NCBI GenBank assembly: GCA_964351365.1 | Contig: CAYGNP010000009.1 | Location: 24,890-88,889 of the forward strand | Reading direction: 5' to 3' | Length of the DNA stretch: 64,000 nucleotides | DNA from: UBA1672 sp964351365 | Lineage (GTDB): Bacteria > Pseudomonadota > Alphaproteobacteria > Micavibrionales > Micavibrionaceae | Part shown: piece by piece, positions 1 to 7,555 of the stretch | Layout of the letters: each line of letters begins with the position of its first letter | Numbering within the stretch: the first letter of the stretch is position 1 | Notes under the pieces: generated by a model | Seen by the model: the letters and a program-made list of their open reading frames with translations, nothing else | Told to the model about the DNA's origin: nothing | The model's database searches: none | Position numbers and translations under genes: made by a program

Positions 1-305
1 AGAACAACGCCTGCAAAAACAGCACGTAGAAGCCCGGAAAATGTATTATCGCGCCCCATGATGGTGTTGAAATATTCACGGGGGATTTTGCTCATGATGC
101 CGATCATGACGATGCCGATTGCTATACCCCACCACATGGTCAGTAATATATTCCATGCGGCGTGAGCAAAGCTGAAGATTTGAAAGGGCAGGATAATTCC
201 TGTGAGTGGTGCGATATGGTAAGCGCCGATTGTTAGGCTTAGTAAGGTAATGCAGAAGATTAGAAGCGTGTCTTTTTTCTTTGGTTTTATTGCGTGGCAG
301 TGCAT
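1..305 (-). CDS. Permease of the ArsP/UPF0718 type, N-terminal part only
   Basis: This gene is cut by the left window edge; about 101 codons are visible. The start is taken at the ATG whose complement lies at 303-305, 13 bases past the stop of the ispB-like gene, so the two are probably co-transcribed. After a short basic N-terminus (KPKKK) there are at least two hydrophobic membrane spans, then EYFNTIMGRDN and SGLLRAVFAGVVL. A soluble EYF..hmG turn followed by a glycine/alanine-rich helix is typical, from memory, of the DUF318/ArsP permease family (PF03773), which exports organoarsenicals or unknown small solutes. The substrate here cannot be told. Family assignment is moderately supported; the missing C-terminus would settle it. 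Confidence 0.6.
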   Translation of the reverse strand, partial: MHCHAIKPKKKDTLLIFCITLLSLTIGAYHIAPLTGIILPFQIFSFAHAAWNILLTMWWGIAIGIVMIGIMSKIPREYFNTIMGRDNTFSGLLRAVFAGVV

Positions 306-318
306 TTTTTTATATCTC

Positions 319-1335
319 TTAGAAGCTTCGTGTGATGGTGAAGTGGGTGAGATCAGATAGAAGTGTTTTGATTTCAGATTCAGGAAGGGGGGCAAGTGAT
401 TCTATTGCGCGTGCAGCGAAATGGCGGGCCTGATTGATTGTTTTATCCAGGGTCTGATGCTTTGTTATAAGAGTCAGGGCACGATCGAAGTCGGTATCGG
501 TTTGATTTTTATAGCCTAAAGTGCGCTTCCAGAATGTGCGTTCTTCCTCATTGGCCTCTGCAATTGCAAAAATTACGGGCGCGGTCATTTTGCCTTCCTT
601 GAAGTCATCACCAAGTTCTTTGCCGAGTTTTTGCTGGTTTGCAGAATAGTCGAGCGCGTCGTCGATCATCTGGAAGGCAATCCCCAGATTCATGCCGTAA
701 TCATGCAGGGCCTTTGCGGTGTGTTGGTCTTTACCTGATATAACTGCGCCGACTTCGCAGGCTGCGGAGAAGAGAGCTGCAGTTTTGGATTCGATAACCT
801 TAAGGTACTCATCCATGCTGGTTTCGATGTTGTTGGTGGTTATGAGCTGTAGGACTTCGCCTTGAGCGATGATTGCGGCGGCGTTTGAGAGAATGCGCAG
901 GACATCGAGCGAGCCGGTTTGCACCATCATCTGGAATGACTTTGAAAAAAGAAAGTCACCGACAAGAACGCTGGCTTGATTACCAAAGACGAGGTTTGCG
1001 GTTTTTTTGCCGCGGCGCTCGTGGCTTTCATCAACCACATCATCATGAAGAAGTGTTGCGGTGTGGATGAACTCCACGGCGGCGGCAAGATGATATGATT
1101 TTTCCATTGGGCCGGCACAGATGGATGTTGCCGCGAGTGTCAAGAGCGGGCGGATGCGTTTGCCGCCTGCCGCGATTAGATATTCTGCCAGTTTTGGAAT
1201 AAGTTTTACATCAGAGTGCATGTTTTCCACGATGAGTGTGTTGACGTGCATCATGTCATCATGAAGGAGGGTAGATAAGCGTTCTAGTGGGTTATCCTGG
1301 CTTGTGGTCATCGGTTTTAGAGCCTGATTGTGCAT
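319..1335 (-). CDS. ispB: Long-chain polyprenyl diphosphate synthase (octaprenyl/solanesyl type)
   Basis: A trans-isoprenyl diphosphate synthase that would extend farnesyl diphosphate with IPP to make the ubiquinone side chain. The family landmarks are in order: GGKRIRP, the first aspartate-rich motif in LLHDDVVDES (about residue 98), GDFLFSKSF, and the second aspartate motif in FQMIDDALDY. The long N-terminal helix with DMMHVN is typical of IspB rather than IspA. A separate IspA-type synthase lies at 28395-29306, so this one is the long-chain enzyme. The start is uncertain: a TTG at 1371 and ATGs at 1335 and 1311 are in frame and none has a clear Shine-Dalgarno sequence; 1335 is used. The upstream secreted-protein gene ends at 1375. 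Confidence 0.88.
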   Translation of the reverse strand: MHNQALKPMTTSQDNPLERLSTLLHDDMMHVNTLIVENMHSDVKLIPKLAEYLIAAGGKRIRPLLTLAATSICAGPMEKSYHLAAAVEFIHTATLLHDDVVDESHERRGKKTANLVFGNQASVLVGDFLFSKSFQMMVQTGSLDVLRILSNAAAIIAQGEVLQLITTNNIETSMDEYLKVIESKTAALFSAACEVGAVISGKDQHTAKALHDYGMNLGIAFQMIDDALDYSANQQKLGKELGDDFKEGKMTAPVIFAIAEANEEERTFWKRTLGYKNQTDTDFDRALTLITKHQTLDKTINQARHFAARAIESLAPLPESEIKTLLSDLTHFTITRSF

Positions 1336-1374
1336 ATCACGACTTAAACCAGTTTTTGCAGGCTTAGGCAAGGA

Positions 1375-1875
1375 TTAATCTATTTTACCGAAGGAGCGGG
1401 AGTTAATTTTTCCGCCGCTTTTTTGGGATTCTTTGTAGCGTTGGAGTATTTCAACAAGGCCGCCTTGTTGTTTTTCTTTTTCTTCCTCTTTGGCGACTTG
1501 TGGCTGTTCTACGGTGGGAGGTTCAGGATTTTCGGGTTTTTGAACGCTGGCAGTTTTTTCAGATTGCTCTTTTTCTTTTGCCTGTTCTGCGAGGGTCTTG
1601 TATTTGTTCCAGAGTTTTTGTCCATCTGAGAGTTCTTCATCTGTTGCGGCCGCGGCGGCGGGCTCGGCAGGTTTTGCAGGCTCCGCAGGTTTGTCCTCAG
1701 CGGGTTTGGGTGTATTCCAGCGTGCACTATGCATGCCAGTTTTAGGGGCTTCACGCTCTTCCAGGATTTCCTTTACCGGGTCGTAGGGCAGAGCACTGTC
1801 GTTTTCCTGGGCATTTGCTGGCTGCGGGCTGAGCATCAACAGCGCGAAACAAAAACCTTTTAAGATTATACGCAT
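1375..1875 (-). CDS. Secreted Pro/Ala/Glu-rich protein, function unknown
   Basis: Not recognised. It starts with a classic Sec signal peptide (basic MRIILKG, a hydrophobic stretch, then a PANA-QE cleavage site near residue 23). The mature part is low complexity: a repetitive KPAE/PAKPAEP stretch around residues 57-75, a charged LWNKYKTLAEQAKEKE helix, and a Glu/Lys/Gln-rich tail ending in VEILQRYKESQ. Mature chain has no cysteine. It is probably a periplasmic or envelope-associated flexible protein. It is transcribed toward ispB, with the start codon only 47 bases from the divergent acetyltransferase start, so the two genes share a very short promoter region. Confidence 0.6.
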   Translation of the reverse strand: MRIILKGFCFALLMLSPQPANAQENDSALPYDPVKEILEEREAPKTGMHSARWNTPKPAEDKPAEPAKPAEPAAAAATDEELSDGQKLWNKYKTLAEQAKEKEQSEKTASVQKPENPEPPTVEQPQVAKEEEKEKQQGGLVEILQRYKESQKSGGKINSRSFGKID

Positions 1876-1922
1876 TGTTTTATCCTTTTTCTTTGATGAT
1901 CATAAGGGAAAGCGGCCTTGTA

Positions 1923-2435
1923 ATGCAAGAGTTGAGTATTGAGCAGGCGCGGTATGAGGAGCCTAACCGCCTTTGGGATTTGATTGCGCAGCTTGGGTAT
2001 CATAAAGACACTGAGTATTTTGAGCAATGTTTTGAGCGTCAGGAAAAAGACGAGTTGCAGTTACTGATTGTGTCAATGGCGGGCGTTGATATTGGATATT
2101 GTGTTATGAATTGGGCGCCAAAATATGCTTATTTCAAGGTTCATAATATTCCAGAAATTCAAGATTTAAATGTGCTTAAGGATTATAGGCGGCGCGGTAT
2201 TGGCCGAAAGGTTATTGAGTATTGTGAAGCATTAGCCCGTGATAAAGGCTGCCGTGAGATGGGCATAGGGGTTGGCGTGGATTATTCTTATGGTCCGGCG
2301 CAGCGATTATACGTGAAAATGGGGTATATTCCCGACGGGCAGGGCGTCAGTTATGATCGAAAACAGGTTGCGCACGGGGAATTTCGACCGATTGATGATA
2401 ATCTGTGTCTTATGATGACAAAAACGCTTGATTAA
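1923..2435 (+). CDS. GNAT family N-acetyltransferase
   Basis: A 170-residue acetyl-CoA-dependent acetyltransferase of the GNAT fold. The acetyl-CoA pyrophosphate-binding loop is visible as RRRGIG within NVLKDYRRRGIGRKVIEY, followed by the C-terminal core strand and helix GPAQRLYVKMGYIPDG that GNAT proteins use to close the site. Substrate is unknown. An in-frame upstream start at 1875 would overlap the start of the divergent secreted-protein gene; the ATG at 1923 (protein beginning MQELSIEQ) gives a normal GNAT N-terminus and is preferred. The gene looks monocistronic. Confidence 0.78.
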   Translation: MQELSIEQARYEEPNRLWDLIAQLGYHKDTEYFEQCFERQEKDELQLLIVSMAGVDIGYCVMNWAPKYAYFKVHNIPEIQDLNVLKDYRRRGIGRKVIEYCEALARDKGCREMGIGVGVDYSYGPAQRLYVKMGYIPDGQGVSYDRKQVAHGEFRPIDDNLCLMMTKTLD

Positions 2436-2492
2436 GGCTTCCTTTTTACGCCAGAAATATGCTAAACCCATGACGATGTTCATTTTACTATC

Positions 2493-2497
2493 AGGAG
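2493..2497 (+). promoter_or_regulatory. Shine-Dalgarno sequence that selects the ppdK start
   Basis: AGGAG lies 3 bases before an ATG at 2501 and 9 bases before the in-frame ATG at 2507. The 9-base spacing is functional and the 3-base spacing is too short, so translation should begin at 2507. Confidence 0.6.
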
Positions 2498-2506
2498 CGC
2501 ATGCGC

Positions 2507-5209
2507 ATGACGAAGTGGGTCTATAATTTCGGAAAAGATAAGAATGAGGGCGATGCCTCCATGCGCAATCTTTTGGGGGGGAAGGGATGTAATCTTGCGG
2601 AGATGGCAGGTTTAGGTTTACCCGTGCCTCCGGGGTTTACGATTACGACTGAAGTTTGTACGCACTATTATGCGAATGGCAATAAATACCCTACGGAGCT
2701 CAAGAATCAGGTTGAAGTGGCCATGGCGCAGATTGAGCGCAGCATGGGTATGGGATTTGGAAATGTTGACAACCCGTTGCTGGTTTCTGTGCGATCAGGG
2801 GCGCGCGTGTCCATGCCGGGGATGATGGATACGGTTTTGAATCTGGGATTGAATGATGAAACTGTTATAGGCTTGGCCAAAAAGTCAAAGGATGAACGCT
2901 TTGCGTGGGATTCCTACAGGCGGTTTATCCAAATGTATGGGGATGTCGTTTTGGGCGTGGATCATCATGATTTTGAAGATATTCTTGATACGTACAAACG
3001 TGATGAGGGATTGTCGCAGGATACAGATATTTCTGCCGCAGGGTGGAAGGAAATTGTCGCATCGTATAAGGATCTTGTGAAGCGCGAGCTTGGTAAGCCT
3101 TTCCCGAGTGATCCGAAGAAGCAGTTATGGGGCGCGATCGGGGCGGTGTTCAGCTCCTGGATGGTGCCGCGAGCAATTACTTACAGGCGGATTAACGAGA
3201 TTCCTGAGAGCTGGGGCACAGCGGTGAACGTACAATCGATGGTCTTTGGCAATATGGGCGATGATTGCGCAACAGGTGTTGCGTTTACGCGTGATCCGTC
3301 AACGGGCGAGAATTATTTCTATGGTGAGTATCTTGTGAATGCGCAAGGAGAAGATGTGGTTGCGGGGATTCGCACACCGCAATCCCTTACGATTAAGGGC
3401 CGTGAAAAAGAGGGTAGTGACTTGCCGTCTATGGAAGAGACAATGCCGGAAGTGTTCAAGGAGCTTGATGGCTTGCGTCTTAAGCTTGAGAAGCATTTCC
3501 GCGATGTGCAGGATATTGAGTTTACCGTGCAACAGGGCAAGCTCTATATGTTGCAGACGCGTAACGGTAAGCGCACGGCTGCGGCTGCGCTTAAGATTGC
3601 GGTTGATTTTGTGGATGAGGGCGTGATTTCCCAAGAGGAGGCGTTGTTGCGGATTGATCCGCAGAGCCTTGATCAGTTGCTGCATCCGCGGCTTGATCCT
3701 AAAGCTGAGCGTAATGTAATTTCAAAGGGTCTTCCTGCTTCGCCGGGGGCTGCGGCTGGTAAAGTCGTTTTCACATCTGATGAAGCAGAAAAGCTTGGGC
3801 AAAATGGTGATGCGGTGATCTTGTGTCGTCAGGAAACCTCGCCGGAGGATATTCATGGAATGTACGCAGCAGCCGGGATTTTGACCTCTCGCGGAGGTAT
3901 GACATCACACGCCGCAGTGGTTGCTCGCGGGATGGGTAAGCCGTGCGTTGCGGGCGCAGGGGATTTGTATATCGATCAGAAAACAAAAATTATCCGTAAA
4001 GGCGCACAAGAGATCAAGGAAGGTGACATTGTCACGATTGATGGTGCGACGGGTGAGATTATGCTGGGGATGGTTCCAACGCTCAAGCCCGAGCTTTCAG
4101 GTGATTTCGGAACGCTGATGGGGTGGGCGGATGCGCGTCGGCGCATGCGTGTTCGTGCTAATGCTGAAACGCCTCTGGACGCTGAGACCGCGCGGAATTT
4201 TGGTGCGGAAGGGATTGGGCTTTGCCGGACAGAGCATATGTTTTTTGATGCGGAGCGCATTCAAAATGTACGTGAGATGATTTTTGCGCGCAGTGCGGAT
4301 GACCGGCGGGCGGCGCTTGACAAATTATTGCCTGAGCAGCGCTCTGATTTTGAGAAATTATTTGAAATTATGCATGGCTTGCCGATTACTATCCGGCTTC
4401 TTGATCCGCCACTGCACGAGTTTTTGCCTCATGGGGAAAAGGATATAAAGACATTTTCTAAGGCGGCGAATATTCCAGAGGAGGATGTGAGGTTGCGTCT
4501 TGCGGAGCTCTCTGAGACGAACCCTATGCTGGGGCATCGCGGATGTCGTTTGGGAATTACGTTTCCAGAGATTTATGCCATGCAGGCGCGCGCAATTTTT
4601 GAGGCAGCGGTGAGCGTTGATCAGAAAACAGGCGAGAGCATTATCCCGGAAGTTATGATTCCGCTTGTTGGGGCGCGCAAAGAGCTTGAGCTGATGCGTG
4701 CTGTTGTGGAGAACGAGGCCAAGGCTGTGTTTGCAGAAAAAGGGGCAAGTGTTGATTATCTGGTTGGTACCATGATTGAGCTGCCGCGCGCGGCGCTGAT
4801 GGCGGATGATATTGCCGGGGCTGCAGATTTCTTCAGCTTTGGGACGAATGATTTGACGCAGACGACTTTGGGGATGAGCCGGGATGATGCGTCAAACTTC
4901 TTGCCCGCTTATGTTGCTAAAGGTATTTATGAACGTGACCCGTTTGTCTCTATTGACGTTGATGGCGTCGGCGCTCTTGTCGGCATTGCATGCGAAAAAG
5001 GACGCGATACGAATAGTAAAATCAAGCTTGGGATTTGCGGCGAGCATGGCGGTGATCCGTCGTCTATTGCGTTTTGTGAGCAGGTTGGCCTTGATTATGT
5101 GTCTTGTTCGCCTTACCGCGTGCCGATTGCGCGTCTGGCGGCGAGTCAGGCCGCGATCCGTGAGGGGTACGGGAAGACGGTTGTCATGAAGGGTAAGAAG
5201 AGCGCCTAG
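2507..5209 (+). CDS. ppdK: Pyruvate, phosphate dikinase
   Basis: Interconverts pyruvate, ATP and phosphate with phosphoenolpyruvate, AMP and pyrophosphate. At 900 residues it is full length. Domains run in the expected order: an N-terminal ATP-grasp nucleotide-binding region (LGGKGCNLAEM, SVRSGARVSMPGMMDT, and TRDPSTGENYFYGE), the swivelling phosphohistidine domain with the catalytic histidine in GGMTSHAAVVARGMGKPCV, and the C-terminal PEP/pyruvate TIM barrel (GLCRTEHMF, FSFGTNDLTQ, GICGEHGGDP with the catalytic cysteine). With malic enzyme at 37107-39437 it gives the cell a PEP-pyruvate-malate node. The last four bases overlap the stop of the convergent ygfZ-like gene. Confidence 0.96.
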   Translation: MTKWVYNFGKDKNEGDASMRNLLGGKGCNLAEMAGLGLPVPPGFTITTEVCTHYYANGNKYPTELKNQVEVAMAQIERSMGMGFGNVDNPLLVSVRSGARVSMPGMMDTVLNLGLNDETVIGLAKKSKDERFAWDSYRRFIQMYGDVVLGVDHHDFEDILDTYKRDEGLSQDTDISAAGWKEIVASYKDLVKRELGKPFPSDPKKQLWGAIGAVFSSWMVPRAITYRRINEIPESWGTAVNVQSMVFGNMGDDCATGVAFTRDPSTGENYFYGEYLVNAQGEDVVAGIRTPQSLTIKGREKEGSDLPSMEETMPEVFKELDGLRLKLEKHFRDVQDIEFTVQQGKLYMLQTRNGKRTAAAALKIAVDFVDEGVISQEEALLRIDPQSLDQLLHPRLDPKAERNVISKGLPASPGAAAGKVVFTSDEAEKLGQNGDAVILCRQETSPEDIHGMYAAAGILTSRGGMTSHAAVVARGMGKPCVAGAGDLYIDQKTKIIRKGAQEIKEGDIVTIDGATGEIMLGMVPTLKPELSGDFGTLMGWADARRRMRVRANAETPLDAETARNFGAEGIGLCRTEHMFFDAERIQNVREMIFARSADDRRAALDKLLPEQRSDFEKLFEIMHGLPITIRLLDPPLHEFLPHGEKDIKTFSKAANIPEEDVRLRLAELSETNPMLGHRGCRLGITFPEIYAMQARAIFEAAVSVDQKTGESIIPEVMIPLVGARKELELMRAVVENEAKAVFAEKGASVDYLVGTMIELPRAALMADDIAGAADFFSFGTNDLTQTTLGMSRDDASNFLPAYVAKGIYERDPFVSIDVDGVGALVGIACEKGRDTNSKIKLGICGEHGGDPSSIAFCEQVGLDYVSCSPYRVPIARLAASQAAIREGYGKTVVMKGKKSA

Positions 5210-5949
5210 CTGTTGTCTTTTAGCAGGGCTATTCCAATATTGCCGCAAGACGAGCGCATCTCGCCGATGATTTTTTCGTCTTTTATAATATTTTCGAATG
5301 GCGCGGGGAAGGTTTTCAGGCCAAGATCATCGAGTGTAACTGTTTTCAGGTGTTTTTTCGCCAGGCCACGGTAATGCATGCGGGCGGTGAGTTCCTGTCC
5401 AACATAGCAGCCTTTTGTGAAGGATATGCCGTTTAGCTTGTCGATGTTGCTTTCGAGGAGGGTTGATTTTCCGGGGATCATATCGCGGCTGCCATCCGGG
5501 ATGCACAGCTTTATGCGCAATTTATCCCAAGTCTCGAAAGGTTGTTCGGGCAGGTTTTGAGGTTTTTCAAAGCTGCGAAAACCTATTTCTGGATGGCGGG
5601 GATCGGGAAATCCATTATTTTCGCCAATGCCGATATAGACAGTGATATCATCGTGTAGTTCAAATGTTACATTTGCGCGCAGGGCGTACATTGAGAGCAT
5701 TTTTTTGAGGTCTATGGCGCGCTCGCTGGGTTCACAGTCAAGGATCAAGGCCTCATTTTCCTGGCTAATGAAGAAATCAAACATGAATTTTCCCTGTGGG
5801 CTCAGGAGGCAGCTATAGAGGCATGGTTGCGTGTTTAAAAGGTTTATGTCGTTTGTTATCAAGCCTTGCAGGAATGATTTGCCGTCTGTCCCCGAAATTT
5901 TGAGGATTGCGCGGGGCTTGAGGGTTGTGAAAAAGGGTTCTTGTGTCAT
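5206..5949 (-). CDS. ygfZ: YgfZ/IBA57-like folate-binding Fe-S assembly protein
   Basis: A 247-residue protein of the GcvT-related YgfZ family, which supports maturation or repair of certain iron-sulfur enzymes with a folate; mitochondrial IBA57 is the counterpart. The diagnostic KGCYVGQE signature with its conserved cysteine is present (residues about 178-185), preceded by IPDGSRDMIPGKSTLLESN. The N-terminus (ILKISGTDGKSFLQGLITND) also matches the family. Its stop codon is nested with that of ppdK on the palindrome CTAG at 5206-5209. Its start lies only 8 bases from the divergent glycosyltransferase start. Confidence 0.88.
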   Translation of the reverse strand: MTQEPFFTTLKPRAILKISGTDGKSFLQGLITNDINLLNTQPCLYSCLLSPQGKFMFDFFISQENEALILDCEPSERAIDLKKMLSMYALRANVTFELHDDITVYIGIGENNGFPDPRHPEIGFRSFEKPQNLPEQPFETWDKLRIKLCIPDGSRDMIPGKSTLLESNIDKLNGISFTKGCYVGQELTARMHYRGLAKKHLKTVTLDDLGLKTFPAPFENIIKDEKIIGEMRSSCGNIGIALLKDNS

Positions 5950-5957
5950 TATATGTT

Positions 5958-6935
5958 ATGAATTCAGTCTCTAAACATATCTTGTTTATCACATCTTCGC
6001 GGATTGGCGATGCGGTTTTATCGTCTGGGTTGCTGCGGGAGATGATTGCGCGTTATCCGGGTGCGCGTTTCACGATTGCATGCGGGCCGCTTGCTGTCTC
6101 TTTGTTTCACGGTGTGCCGGGTCTGGAGGAGATTATTCCAATCCACAAGCAGGATTATAATAAGCACTGGTTTGATTTGTGGCGGCGCGTGGTTTTAAAA
6201 CGGTTTGATGCTGTTGTGGATTTGCGAAATTCTGCAGTTTCACGTCTGGTTTTGTCGCGGGAGCGTTATATTTTTGGAGCGCGCATCGATCAAAGCCTGC
6301 ATAAGGTTGAACAAATGGCACAGGTGATGAGGCTTGGTCATGTTCCGGCGCCAAAATTGTGGTTCAGTGCGGAGCAGAAGGCGCGAGCTTTGGAGCTTAT
6401 TCCCGCTGGGACGGCGGTTTTAGGGGTAGGGCCTACAGCGAACTGGATTGGGAAAACCTGGCCAGTAGAGCGTTTTGTTGAGGTTGTAAGATGGATGAGA
6501 GCAGATGACGGGCTTATGCCTGATGCCCGAATTGCGGTGTTTGCCGCGCCGGGGGAAGAGGATGCTGCGCGTGAGCTGCTGCTTAGTGTCCCTGAAATTT
6601 ACCGGATTGATTTGATTGCAAAGGCTGATCCCGGGACGGCTGCTGCATGTTTGGCACGTTGCAGTTATTATATAGGTAATGATTCGGGGCTAATGCATTG
6701 TTCGGCGGCGGCGGGCGTACCCACATTTGGCGTGTTTGGGCCAAGCTATCCTGCTATTTATGCGCCGTGGGGGCCGCATACCTCCTATGCACGTACACCT
6801 GAATCATTCGATGAGCTGATTCATTATGAGGGGTATAGCTCCAGCACGTGCGGCTCTCTTATGAACAGTTTGAGTGTTGATATGGTGAAAGAAGGCATAA
6901 AAAAGAGCTGGGGGATGAGTACCAGCTCCGAATAA
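5958..6935 (+). CDS. Glycosyltransferase family 9 (ADP-heptose:LPS heptosyltransferase-like)
   Basis: A GT-B fold transferase of the GT9 family that would add a heptose or related sugar to the lipopolysaccharide inner core at the cytoplasmic face of the inner membrane. The N-terminal Rossmann half shows ILFITSSRIGDAVLSSGLL, the usual RxGDxxL signature. The C-terminal half shows GVGPTANWIGKTWP and IGNDSGLMHCSAAAGVPTFGVFGPSYP, the conserved sugar-nucleotide site. The ATG at 5958 is used; an in-frame GTG at 5943 would overlap the divergent ygfZ-like gene. A GmhA-type isomerase at 29624-30214 is consistent with heptose LPS. The exact acceptor is not determinable. Confidence 0.82.
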   Translation: MNSVSKHILFITSSRIGDAVLSSGLLREMIARYPGARFTIACGPLAVSLFHGVPGLEEIIPIHKQDYNKHWFDLWRRVVLKRFDAVVDLRNSAVSRLVLSRERYIFGARIDQSLHKVEQMAQVMRLGHVPAPKLWFSAEQKARALELIPAGTAVLGVGPTANWIGKTWPVERFVEVVRWMRADDGLMPDARIAVFAAPGEEDAARELLLSVPEIYRIDLIAKADPGTAAACLARCSYYIGNDSGLMHCSAAAGVPTFGVFGPSYPAIYAPWGPHTSYARTPESFDELIHYEGYSSSTCGSLMNSLSVDMVKEGIKKSWGMSTSSE

Positions 6936-6955
6936 ATGAGTATTACTGAAGTTTT

Positions 6956-7474
6956 TTATCTGTTCAGATTGTCGTAATCGCTGCGCTTTTTCTCGTAAAG
7001 CTTGATATTTTTTGCATCCTTACGGTATTTTGTGTGTGTGCGCTTATAGTTTTCTTCTGATTGAGCAAGAACATCAAAGGGAACGTATTTGATTCGCTCC
7101 CACCCACTTGCAAGCATGCACCCTTCGAAATCAATGTAATCGGAGTGTTCTGCATAGAGTTCGCGGTCGCGCTCTGGTGTGTCCCATCCGGCGAGGCGGG
7201 CTTCTTCCGGGCTGAGGACTATGCCGTCAACATATTCAGGGATTGCATCGCGCACGGCGCCCAGTCGCTCAAGTTCGCGCAGCTCGGTCACGCATCTTGC
7301 GATGTCACGGTTTAACATTTGCTGGGCTTTGGGGCCGCGGAGGTAAAGGGCGGAAGCGGCGTGTACGCGCTGCCAGTATTGACCCTTATCTGCAATCTCA
7401 TCATTTACGCCAGCAAAGGCAGGGAAAGAAAGGCTTAGTGTCAGGCCCAAGAGAAGTAAAGAACGCATAATCAT
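6956..7474 (-). CDS. Periplasmic hypothetical protein with two cysteines
   Basis: Not recognised. A signal peptide is clear: MIMRSLLLLGLTLSLSFPAFA followed by GVND. The mature protein of about 150 residues is charged and helical, with cysteines in RDIARCVTELREL and DFEGCMLASGWERIKYVP. The second block (C-M-x4-G-W-x4-Y-V-P) recalls small alphaproteobacterial envelope proteins with a CM..GW motif, but I cannot name a family. The C-terminus is strongly basic and rich in Lys and Tyr. It has its own plausible promoter at 7512-7540. An alternative start two codons in (7468) is equally possible. Confidence 0.65.
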   Translation of the reverse strand: MIMRSLLLLGLTLSLSFPAFAGVNDEIADKGQYWQRVHAASALYLRGPKAQQMLNRDIARCVTELRELERLGAVRDAIPEYVDGIVLSPEEARLAGWDTPERDRELYAEHSDYIDFEGCMLASGWERIKYVPFDVLAQSEENYKRTHTKYRKDAKNIKLYEKKRSDYDNLNR

Positions 7475-7511
7475 TTTCTGTAATCTTTATTTTGTTACTA
7501 CAATCCATAAA

Positions 7512-7540
7512 ATCATAACAAGTATAGCTGTTTAGCTCAA
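7512..7540 (-). promoter_or_regulatory. Putative sigma-70 promoter for the periplasmic hypothetical gene
   Basis: Reading the minus strand, TTGAGC (7535-7540) and TATGAT (7512-7517) are separated by exactly 17 bases in an AT-rich gap, about 40 bases before the start at 7474. Four of six and five of six positions match the consensus -35 and -10. Confidence 0.45.
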
Positions 7541-7555
7541 TATAATTATATAAAA

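Noticed and set aside
6905..6928. GAGCTGG/CCAGCTC inverted repeat near the end of the glycosyltransferase gene
   Set aside because: Lies in coding sequence and is not followed by a T run, so a terminator is not supported.
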